Shown piece after piece: positions 8,002 through 13,351 of a stretch of DNA of 13,877 bases. The position numbers were made by a program, and so were the translations under genes. Below the pieces are notes generated by a model that saw only the letters and a program-made list of their open reading frames with translations, was not told where the DNA came from and made no database searches. Each line of letters opens with the position of its first letter. Within the stretch, counting starts at the first letter, position 1. Source of the stretch: CAZSVE01 sp964610175 (GTDB taxonomy: Bacteria > Pseudomonadota > Gammaproteobacteria > HK1); NCBI GenBank assembly GCA_964610175.1, contig CAZSVE010000082.1, forward strand, positions 1 to 13,877, given 5' to 3'.

Positions 8002-9508
8002 AGGATTCCAGTCGACAAATAACGAAGGGATGGGAAAGATGGGGTGGGGTAACCTGAAGGAAATACCACAATGCATGTGGTCGATACGACGGTTCCGGTG
8101 GTTGAGATCATTGTCTCCGAGCCTTTGGCGAGCACGGGGGGGAAAGTCGATCACATTTCTGGGCGTGTTATTACTCTCCCTCACCTGGGGATTGCCGAAG
8201 GCACCCGAGTATTCGAAATCATTCGAGTGGTCATGGACATTGCAACTGAAAGATACCGTCGAGTGGTTATGGACATTGCAACTGGAAGGCAAAGTTTTAG
8301 CAGACGGAGATAGCGACGCCGTCTATGAGCTGGTAAATAGAATGCGTTTCGATACCCCACCGGAGACTTGGCGGGAATCGGCCCTGAGGGTCGGTGGCCT
8401 GGAACTACGGGAGCGCGACCTGCGTGGGGCCAACCTGAGGCGCACCAAGCTCCCCAATGCCATCCTCGCGGATGTCGATCTGCGAGGGGCCGATTTGACC
8501 GAGGCAAAACTCCCCTGGACGAAACTAGAGGAGGTAAACATGCAGGAGACGACGCTTTCAGGTACCGTTCTGTACGAGGCGAAACTGAGCGATGTCGATC
8601 TGACCGGGAGCGAGGCGGAAAATATAGACCTCAGGGGCGCGAAAATCATCGACGTCATCCTGGTGAATGCCAAGTGGAACAAGGCGCGGCTGGATGATGC
8701 GAGATTGGACTCGGTCGATGCCACCGACATCGATTTGACCCGTGCATCCTTGAGAAATACCGATTTGGCCGGCGCGCGCCTTGATGGTGCGCTTCTGACC
8801 AACGCCACCATGCAGGGTGCCATCCTGGACGGTGCATCCCTGGAAAAGGCGGATCTGAACCTGGCAAAGATGCCGGGGGCAGTGCTTTCCAGGGCAAACC
8901 TGAAAGGAGCATACCTCAATGGGGCAGACCTGCGGGGTGCCGCTCTGCGGGCAGCCATCTTCGGTGATGATACGGAATTTCAGCGAGCCGACCTGACGGG
9001 CACCGACCTTCGCGAAACGACGCTTCGCCTGGCGGATTTGGAGGAGGCCAAACTGGGGCTTGCAGACCTTCGTGGTGTCGACCTGCGGGCACCTCTCCCG
9101 ATTTCCCTGAAACGAACAACCCTCGAATCGCGGCCCGGAACGTGGGATAACATCCAGGAAACACCTTGCCGTTCCAGGGCTGGCAATAAACAAGACCAAT
9201 CCTGTCTGGATCAATGGAAGGCCCGTATCCCGCCCGATCAGCCCTGTCTCATGACCAAGGCCTGGGGCCCATGCCTGGGAGAACAGGATCTGGAAAAATA
9301 CGACGAACACCTTGCCGGTTTCCTGACCGATCTTGCCTGCGAAAACCAATCCATCGCCCGCGCTGTTGTCAAACGCATTGAATTGGCTGGCAAAGAGACT
9401 TCCGAACGACCTTTGGTCGATCTGTTGGCCAAACGTCTGCATGTGCGGAAATGCCCTGTGCTTAGCGAATTGTCGACAAAAATCGAAGGTGCGTTTGAAG
9501 GGAGGTAA
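7946..9508 (+). CDS. Pentapeptide-repeat protein with membrane anchor, start uncertain
   Basis: The frame opens at TTG 7946 (520 residues). Likelier starts are ATG 7985 or ATG 8039; the latter has GAAGGG about 9 bases upstream. Residues about 66-83 (GKSITFLGVLLLSLTWGL) form one membrane helix. Residues about 152-382 are tandem pentapeptide repeats of the A(D/N)LXX type (LRGANL, LRGADL, LDGASL, LKGAYL), some 45 units predicted to form a right-handed quadrilateral beta-helix. One short interruption lies at about 339-344 (FGDDTEF). The C-terminal 135 residues are helical, with cysteines at 408, 420, 434, 443, 465 and 503, and are not recognised. In related families the upstream membrane domain is in the same chain, so this is probably the 3' part of a gene split by a +1 frame change; see the preceding gene. 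Pentapeptide helices are usually binding scaffolds; no enzymatic motif is visible. Confidence 0.85.
   Translation: MYYCGRKSCYPSTMATVPEGFQSTNNEGMGKMGWGNLKEIPQCMWSIRRFRWLRSLSPSLWRARGGKSITFLGVLLLSLTWGLPKAPEYSKSFEWSWTLQLKDTVEWLWTLQLEGKVLADGDSDAVYELVNRMRFDTPPETWRESALRVGGLELRERDLRGANLRRTKLPNAILADVDLRGADLTEAKLPWTKLEEVNMQETTLSGTVLYEAKLSDVDLTGSEAENIDLRGAKIIDVILVNAKWNKARLDDARLDSVDATDIDLTRASLRNTDLAGARLDGALLTNATMQGAILDGASLEKADLNLAKMPGAVLSRANLKGAYLNGADLRGAALRAAIFGDDTEFQRADLTGTDLRETTLRLADLEEAKLGLADLRGVDLRAPLPISLKRTTLESRPGTWDNIQETPCRSRAGNKQDQSCLDQWKARIPPDQPCLMTKAWGPCLGEQDLEKYDEHLAGFLTDLACENQSIARAVVKRIELAGKETSERPLVDLLAKRLHVRKCPVLSELSTKIEGAFEGR
8225..8288 (+). repeat. In-frame tandem duplication, 36-base period
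   Basis: A unit of about 28 bases beginning GAGTGGTCATGGACATTGCA at 8225 recurs nearly exactly at 8261, 36 bases (12 codons) later. It gives the repeated peptide EWSWTLQLKDTVEWLWTLQL just after the membrane helix of the pentapeptide protein. The copies differ at only a few bases, so the duplication is recent or conserved. Confidence 0.85.
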
Positions 9509-9539
9509 ACCGCGGGCATCGTGGACTCGGCCATAAACG

Positions 9540-10442
9540 ATGCAATATGGGAACCGAATCCACGGCGTCATCCGGGATAAATCGAAGATCGATGCGGTGG
9601 GTCATCGCGTCGCCCATGGTGGCGAGATGTTCCACGCCCCTGTGATGATCGACAAGGTGGTCATTGCCGCGATTCGAGGCAACATTCCCCTGGTTCCCCT
9701 GCACAATCCTGCCAATCTATCTGGGCTAGAGGTGGCGCGATCCATCTTTCCAGATGGCCATGTGACTGTTTTCGATACGGTCTTTCACCAAAGTATGCCG
9801 GAAAACGTCTATCTTTATCCCATTCCCTATGAGCTGTATGAACGCCATCGGATCCGACGCTATGGTTTCCACGGCACTTCCCATGCCTATGTTTCCGAAA
9901 AGGCGGCGGAGTTCTTGAATATCCCGCTTGATGGGCTTTGCCTTATCACCATCCATTTGGGTAATGGGGCGAGTATGGCTGCGGTAAAACACGGAAAGTG
10001 TGTCGACACGACCATGGGCATGACGCCCTTGGAGTATCTGGTCATGGGTGTACCCGAAGCGGCGATATCGACCCTGCCATACCGTTCTATTTTGCCAGCC
10101 AGCTTCGGCATGGGACTCGCGGAAGTGGAAAGCCTGCTGAATAAAAAGAGCGGGCTGAAAGGGGATCTGCGGCGTAAACGATATGCGCGAGGTCCTGGAA
10201 AAACGGAATGCCGGCGATGCGCGCGTCGGGCTTGCCATCGACATCTATTGCTACCGGATCAATAAATATATCGGCGCCTATTATGCCGCCATGGGTGCCC
10301 TGGATGCCATTATTTATCTTCATGGCGGGCATCTCGCGAGATCAGCACGGATGGAAGCCAGGTCAAGATCCTGGTGGTACCCACGGATGAAGAGTTGAAG
10401 ATTGGCGAGGAAACCCGGAGATTGATTCATTCTTCATCATGA
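9540..10442 (+). pseudogene. ackA: Acetate kinase pseudogene
   Basis: Intact acetate kinase (about 400 residues) makes acetyl phosphate from acetate and ATP. Here the family signatures survive but in several frames. Frame 1 from 9540 has DAVGHRVAHGGEMF, VPLHNPANLSGLEVA, TVFDTVFHQSMP, IRRYGFHGTSHAYVSEKAAE, LITIHLGNGASMAAVKHGK and VDTTMGMTPLEYLVMG. The signature GTRSGDIDPAIPFY then lies in another frame from about 10052, explained by an extra GT in GGGTGTACCC (10047-10054). An extra T near 10103 restores the frame for MGLAEVESLLNKKSGLKG. An extra G in the G-run at 10161-10164 shifts it again to ICGVNDMREVLEKRNAGDAR and INKYIGAYYAAMGALDAI. The end (QVKILVVPTDEELKIGEETR) is in a third frame and stops at 10442. 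About 70-75 N-terminal residues, including the NxGSSS nucleotide-binding start, and about 45 residues before the C-terminal end are missing. It cannot give a working enzyme. Confidence 0.93.
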
Positions 10443-10777
10443 CGCGGGTCGGCAGCCTTGCTTTCCTCCTCTTCCCAATGCTGGAACAACCGAAAGGCGC
10501 CCGATGCAATAAGCAAGATGGTGTTGGCAATGAACAAAGGGTAGATCAACAGGGCATCAAGCATGGTACCGCCGGTGGTGAGCTTGAACAGGCACCAAAG
10601 GGCAAGAGAGACCGCGAATAGCATCGCGCCGCGATTGAATCGTTCCCTGTGATCGGCCGGATCGTTCACGAAGGAAACGCCGAACCGCCCAGTGGCGGCT
10701 ACCGTCAGTACGAGCGCAATCAGCCAGAGGAAGAGTAGGGCGGACTGTTCGGGATTCGGGTTATCGTCATTTCGCAT
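10427..10777 (-). CDS. Small membrane protein with three helices
   Basis: This is the minus-strand frame from ATG 10777 to TGA 10427 (116 residues). It has three clear helices: SALLFLWLIALVLTVAATG, GAMLFAVSLALWCLFKL and LLIYPLFIANTILLIASGAF, with an acidic C-terminal tail (HWEEEESKAADPRHDEE). The frame stays open upstream to 11107, but that part looks non-coding. A signal peptide with a good ribosome binding site lies just upstream in a neighbouring frame (10720-10929). The original gene may therefore have run from GTG 10929 through a 1-base frame change near 10,790-10,840 into this frame. Alternatively, translation simply begins at ATG 10777, which lacks a strong Shine-Dalgarno sequence. The 3' end overlaps the end of the acetate kinase pseudogene by 16 bases, tail to tail. 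I do not recognise the family. Confidence 0.6.
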   Translation of the reverse strand: MRNDDNPNPEQSALLFLWLIALVLTVAATGRFGVSFVNDPADHRERFNRGAMLFAVSLALWCLFKLTTGGTMLDALLIYPLFIANTILLIASGAFRLFQHWEEEESKAADPRHDEE

Positions 10778-10929
10778 ACCTGGCTCGAATGCGTCATCGG
10801 CGAGGGCAGGTACTCCGGCAATCGGCCCTGGCCCTGGAAGGCATCCGAGGCATGGACGGTTGAAGACTGTGTACCGAAAAACAGGCCGAGCAGTGCGCAT
10901 AAGGTCAAGGTTCGTAACCGTTTTATCAC
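10720..10929 (-). CDS. Signal-peptide ORF, probable 5' part of the adjacent frameshifted membrane gene
   Basis: The GTG at 10929 is preceded by GGAG with a 5-base spacer (GGAGTTGCGGTG), a good start. The first 27 residues are a textbook signal peptide: basic start (MIKRLRT), hydrophobic core (LTLCALLGLFFG) and cleavage near VHA-SDAF. After about residue 35 the frame looks unnatural (LPEYLPSPMTHSSQ) and ends at 10720 without a domain. The frame beside it carries ALADDAFEPGMRNDDN and then three membrane helices. A 1-base indel between the two frames is the simplest explanation. If real as it stands, it would be a small secreted peptide of 69 residues. Confidence 0.45.
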   Translation of the reverse strand: MIKRLRTLTLCALLGLFFGTQSSTVHASDAFQGQGRLPEYLPSPMTHSSQVCEMTITRIPNSPPYSSSG

Positions 10930-10930
10930 C

Positions 10931-10938
10931 GCAACTCC
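10931..10938 (-). promoter_or_regulatory. Ribosome binding site before GTG 10929
   Basis: On the minus strand the sequence TTTTTGGAGTTGCGGTG places GGAG 5 bases before the GTG that opens the signal-peptide ORF. It decides that start over the upstream in-frame ATG at 10968. Confidence 0.5.
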
Positions 10939-10988
10939 AAAAATTGGTAAGATGGTGAAAAGATCCATTCTTCCGGACTTTTCTCCAT

Positions 10989-11013
10989 CGGCTGGCGAGG
11001 CTTCGGCCAGCTG
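10989..11013. other. Inverted repeat, 6-8 bp stem
   Basis: GCTGGC (10991-10996) and GCCAGC (11006-11011) form a 6-bp stem around a 9-base loop, extendable by a G-T and a C-G pair. On the plus strand it is followed by TGTTTTATC, a poor U-tract, so it is at best a weak terminator. On the minus strand it would lie in the leader, about 60 bases upstream of GTG 10929. No function can be assigned. The rest of 10930-11060 holds nothing I recognise. Confidence 0.3.
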
Positions 11014-11060
11014 TTTTATCGTTACTTCGCGCTACCGAAAAATACAACGGGTATTCTGCA

Positions 11061-11181
11061 ATGAGTAAGGGAGCCGAAGAACAGGTTCCGCGCCGTACCC
11101 AGGCCAAACAAGTTTGTTGATGGTACCGAGGATCTCGGGCCTAGGCTAAACGATCGATACGAAAATTTTTTGAAGAGCTAA
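11061..11181 (+). pseudogene. Tiny frameshifted ORF of unknown origin
   Basis: ATG 11061 opens a polar peptide (MSKGAEEQVPRRTQAK) that stops after 19 codons. A neighbouring frame continues in similar style (KFVDGTEDLGPRLNDRYENF, then LKS and a stop at 11181) but has no start codon of its own. Joining them across the AAACAAG at about 11104-11110 by a 1-base change gives a plausible protein or fragment of about 39 residues. No strong ribosome binding site is visible. This is a low-confidence relic; I do not recognise the family. Confidence 0.25.
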
Positions 11182-11192
11182 ATTAAGCTCTT
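11173..11192. other. Perfect 7-bp hairpin
   Basis: AAGAGCT (11173-11179) and AGCTCTT (11186-11192) are exact inverted copies around AAATTA. An A/T run (AAAATTTTTT) lies on its left, which on the minus strand reads as A residues after the stem, not a U-tract. It is therefore not a standard intrinsic terminator in either direction. It lies at the end of the tiny plus-strand ORF and just beyond the stop of the truncated minus-strand fragment. Confidence 0.4.
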
Positions 11193-11219
11193 ACTGAATC
11201 CTATTTATGAGTTCTGACC

Positions 11220-11470
11220 CTAGCCTCTGAGCACCAAGTCGGGTTCCTCGACCGTCCGAAGCACGTCATCGTAGTACCCCGCAAGATCATTATGATTCTC
11301 GACAATATGAAACCATCGCTTACGGGGAAACCGAATCTGTATGTTATTGACTGAATGGACGATGTTCATTTCCATGCACTGTGGGCTCGATATAAGGGGC
11401 GGCTTGAAGGTTTCCGTGACGAAGCCGTTCCGGCGCACGGTATAGATTCCCAGGGGCGCAATCCATTCTT
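11220..11470 (-). pseudogene. Truncated small nuclease/toxin-like protein (PBECR-like)
   Basis: Only the first half of the protein is visible. The frame is open from the stop of the upstream gene at about 11470, and the meaningful sequence begins upstream of the GTG at 11438 (IAPLGIYTVRRNGFVTETF). It continues through IQIRFPRKRWFHIVENHNDLAGYYDDVLRTVEEPDLVLRG and then TAG. From memory, this W-x-H-I-V-x-x-H-x-D-L and V-x-x-T-x-x-x-P-D pattern is the N-terminal half of a widespread family of about 110-130 residues, resembling phage-encoded barnase/EndoU/colicin-like (PBECR) nucleases. Members continue with G-Y-x-G-A and a C-terminal strand bearing catalytic residues; here nothing of that follows the stop. 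There is no ATG or clear ribosome binding site. It is a relic lying on the composition boundary. The family assignment is tentative; the truncation is directly visible. Confidence 0.6.
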
Positions 11471-12213
11471 TAATATTTGTTTTTTAGTTTCTCTTTTGCT
11501 TCCTTAATGGCATCCTCAATAGGACTATTTTCGCCTGTCAGTGAGGATGAATCCATATTCACATATATATTAAATTCAGTATTTTTATTTTCTGAAGTTA
11601 GTTTTTCCAACTCTTTCAGTAGGCCGGCTCGTATCTTTTGTGCCTTCACCATCCCTGCCAGTCGTTTATTTCCAACTTCTATTTTTCCTGTTTCTCCGAA
11701 GCTGAGCAACATCCAGTAAATCAAAACGAATACCCATGAGACAAGATCCGGCAGAACGGCAATGAGAAATTTAAATGCAAATAGATGATCGCTTTCTTTA
11801 TTCAGCAATAGGTTTACATCGTTTATTATGGAGATCAGTACTAGATTGCTATCCGTAAGAATCTGGCCGGTTCTGTCGGACAAATATCCTTCCAATTGTT
11901 CCCCAATCTCTTTTACCCTCCGATCAAGCCAATCGTGAGGTTTTCCAATCTCCTTGCAAAACTTGGCGTAATCTGTTTGTTGGTTAGATAGTGAATATAG
12001 ATTATTTTTGGCCGCTCTTGCCGCATCATATAAGTCGGTTTTGTCCTTGGGTATTTCCGAAAAAATAGGCATAGTTTTCAATGTTGAATCGTATCTTTCG
12101 ATAATACTTTCCCTCTTTCGAAGATATCCTTTACAGTTCGGGCCGCAACCTGATTCCCCTGTTCTATCTTTACCGACCGATGAATCATCTGCTAATTTTT
12201 CAAGGGTTCTCAC
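11470..12213 (-). CDS. C-terminal part of a membrane protein, probably frameshifted from the preceding ORF
   Basis: The frame is counted here from GTG 12213 (247 residues), but coding-like sequence continues upstream in the same frame to about 12331 without a start codon (HNADSNELVASKRTDIVKI). The 92-residue membrane ORF ends there at 12320 in the adjacent frame. One extra base in CCTTCCTTC (about 12327-12335) would explain both, giving a single protein of roughly 375 residues with four helices. This part has a soluble region of about 140 residues with a CGPNC pair (C23, C27), one long helix at about 145-171 (FKFLIAVLPDLVSWVFVLIY) and a basic, coiled-coil-prone tail (KAQKIRAGLLKELEKL). By the positive-inside rule the soluble region is periplasmic and the tail cytoplasmic. 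Codon use is AT-rich. Family not recognised. Confidence 0.65.
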   Translation of the reverse strand: MRTLEKLADDSSVGKDRTGESGCGPNCKGYLRKRESIIERYDSTLKTMPIFSEIPKDKTDLYDAARAAKNNLYSLSNQQTDYAKFCKEIGKPHDWLDRRVKEIGEQLEGYLSDRTGQILTDSNLVLISIINDVNLLLNKESDHLFAFKFLIAVLPDLVSWVFVLIYWMLLSFGETGKIEVGNKRLAGMVKAQKIRAGLLKELEKLTSENKNTEFNIYVNMDSSSLTGENSPIEDAIKEAKEKLKNKY

Positions 12214-12319
12214 GTATTCATTGTATTCCTGTACTATATCTTCTCTTGTGCTTAGTATAAATTCGTTAATCTTTACAATATCTGTTCTCTTACTAGCAAC
12301 AAGTTCATTCGAGTCTGCA

Positions 12320-12598
12320 TTATGTGTGAAGGAAGGCGACCAATAATGGTATTGTCCTTATAATATTCTTCAACCTTAAGTGTGGAATGATAATATATGT
12401 AGCAAAAATCCCTGCTTGCACCAAGGTGGCCGCAAGAAAAGAGATAAATGTTTCGTTGGCGATGCCCCCCGGTAAATATTTCGTAACAAGGAAGCCGTTG
12501 GCAAGGAAGACCCCTATGACTGCCATAAGGATGAAGGCATGAGATGGATCTCTTCTTGATCCAAGCAAGCCTTTATAGGCATCGAAGATATCCCGCAT
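12320..12598 (-). CDS. N-terminal part of the same four-helix membrane protein
   Basis: It encodes 92 residues from ATG 12598, with a good ribosome binding site (AAGGAAAGG) just upstream. Helices lie at about 20-38 (HAFILMAVIGVFLANGFLV), 50-72 (TFISFLAATLVQAGIFATYI) and 77-91 (NIIRTIPLLVAFL); the last is cut short by the stop. Positive residues (GSRRD; HLRLKN) place the N terminus and the loop between the second and third helices in the cytoplasm. The coding signal continues directly in the +1 frame (see the adjacent entry). It is either a broken gene or an error in the sequence; as a stand-alone 92-residue protein it would be a three-helix membrane peptide. Confidence 0.6.
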   Translation of the reverse strand: MRDIFDAYKGLLGSRRDPSHAFILMAVIGVFLANGFLVTKYLPGGIANETFISFLAATLVQAGIFATYIIIPHLRLKNIIRTIPLLVAFLHT

Positions 12599-12694
12599 AT
12601 CCTTTCCTTATCATGGCCTCTTTGATTTCAGTGGAGGGAAAAGCCATCCGTTAGTTTTTTGCCAATCTACTTCTATGAAAACGAAACTCAGGAG
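12599..12694 (-). other. Gap between the coiled-coil gene and the membrane gene
   Basis: This 96-base stretch holds the ribosome binding site of the membrane gene near its end and two very short ATG-led frames (14 and 24 codons) with no sign of selection. I see no terminator hairpin or clear promoter, so read-through from the coiled-coil gene is plausible. Confidence 0.4.
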
Positions 12695-13294
12695 TCATGC
12701 TATGTCATCTTGGGCCGAGATGTATTCCTGGAATAGCTCTAACGTTTTCTGAAGTCTCTGTTTATTTGTGTTGAGGAGTGACCCAACCCTATCCTCTGCT
12801 TCTTCTTCAAGCCTTTTTACCAATCTCTCTAAACGCCCCATTGAACTCTCATACCGACTTTCGTCAATCACACCTTTCTTTAAAGAATCGTCCAATCGCT
12901 TTATCTCTTTATGCCTCATTTCATATACGTTATTTACAGCATCAAGCATGATTTCGGTTAATTTTTGTGCTGTTTCACCGGCCTTTCTGGAAATGTTTTC
13001 ATCCATTTCCGCGACTTCTACCATATAAGCCTGATATAGCCGTTTTTTGTCGGCATCCAGATCCAACAATAACTTATGCTCTATTTGCTCCTTCTGCTTT
13101 TCCAGTAAGTTTATGGAAATTTCTGCAATTCTTTTACTTATCTCTTTTCCTGCCATTCCTTCTAACTTGAACTGCTGTATGATCCCCATTGCATTTTTCG
13201 CTTCAGAGATATATACAGCCACTTCCTTGATGTTGCCATCAGAATCTGTCAGATCCGGCACAGTCATGTCTTTGTTTTCGGTTTCTTTGTTCAT
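12695..13294 (-). CDS. Cytoplasmic coiled-coil protein of unknown function
   Basis: It encodes 199 residues from ATG 13294, with GGAGAG about 6 bases upstream, a good start. There is no signal peptide or membrane helix. After an acidic N-terminal part of about 30 residues, the chain is almost wholly helical and rich in Glu, Lys and Leu with heptad-like spacing (for example EKQKEQIEHKLLLDLDADKK; RLERLVKRLEEEAEDRV). This suggests a long coiled coil, perhaps dimeric. A Gly-poor region containing YMVEVAEMDENISRKAG separates two helical blocks. It sits 57 bases after the preceding minus-strand gene and 96 bases before the membrane gene, so the three probably form one transcription unit. No catalytic motif is visible; a structural or adaptor role is only a guess. 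Confidence 0.85.
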   Translation of the reverse strand: MNKETENKDMTVPDLTDSDGNIKEVAVYISEAKNAMGIIQQFKLEGMAGKEISKRIAEISINLLEKQKEQIEHKLLLDLDADKKRLYQAYMVEVAEMDENISRKAGETAQKLTEIMLDAVNNVYEMRHKEIKRLDDSLKKGVIDESRYESSMGRLERLVKRLEEEAEDRVGSLLNTNKQRLQKTLELFQEYISAQDDIA

Positions 13295-13351
13295 TTTTCT
13301 CTCCAGATTTTCTGATTGATGAGTAGAGGATTGTTTTATGGGATATCTTTA

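Noticed and set aside
8400..9090. Possible CRISPR or DNA repeat array
   Set aside because: The periodicity is 15 bases and in frame, from pentapeptide repeats; there are no identical repeats with unique spacers.
8558..9571. 337-codon minus-strand open frame opposite the pentapeptide region
   Set aside because: It is produced by the repetitive A(D/N)LXX coding on the plus strand; the antisense peptide only mirrors the repeat.
10779..11107. Upstream extension of the small membrane gene to 11107 as a 226-residue protein
   Set aside because: The extension reads as random basic sequence, and the real-looking signal peptide lies in the other frame at 10929.
11173..11192. Intrinsic terminator at the 7-bp hairpin
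   Set aside because: No U-tract follows the stem on either strand.
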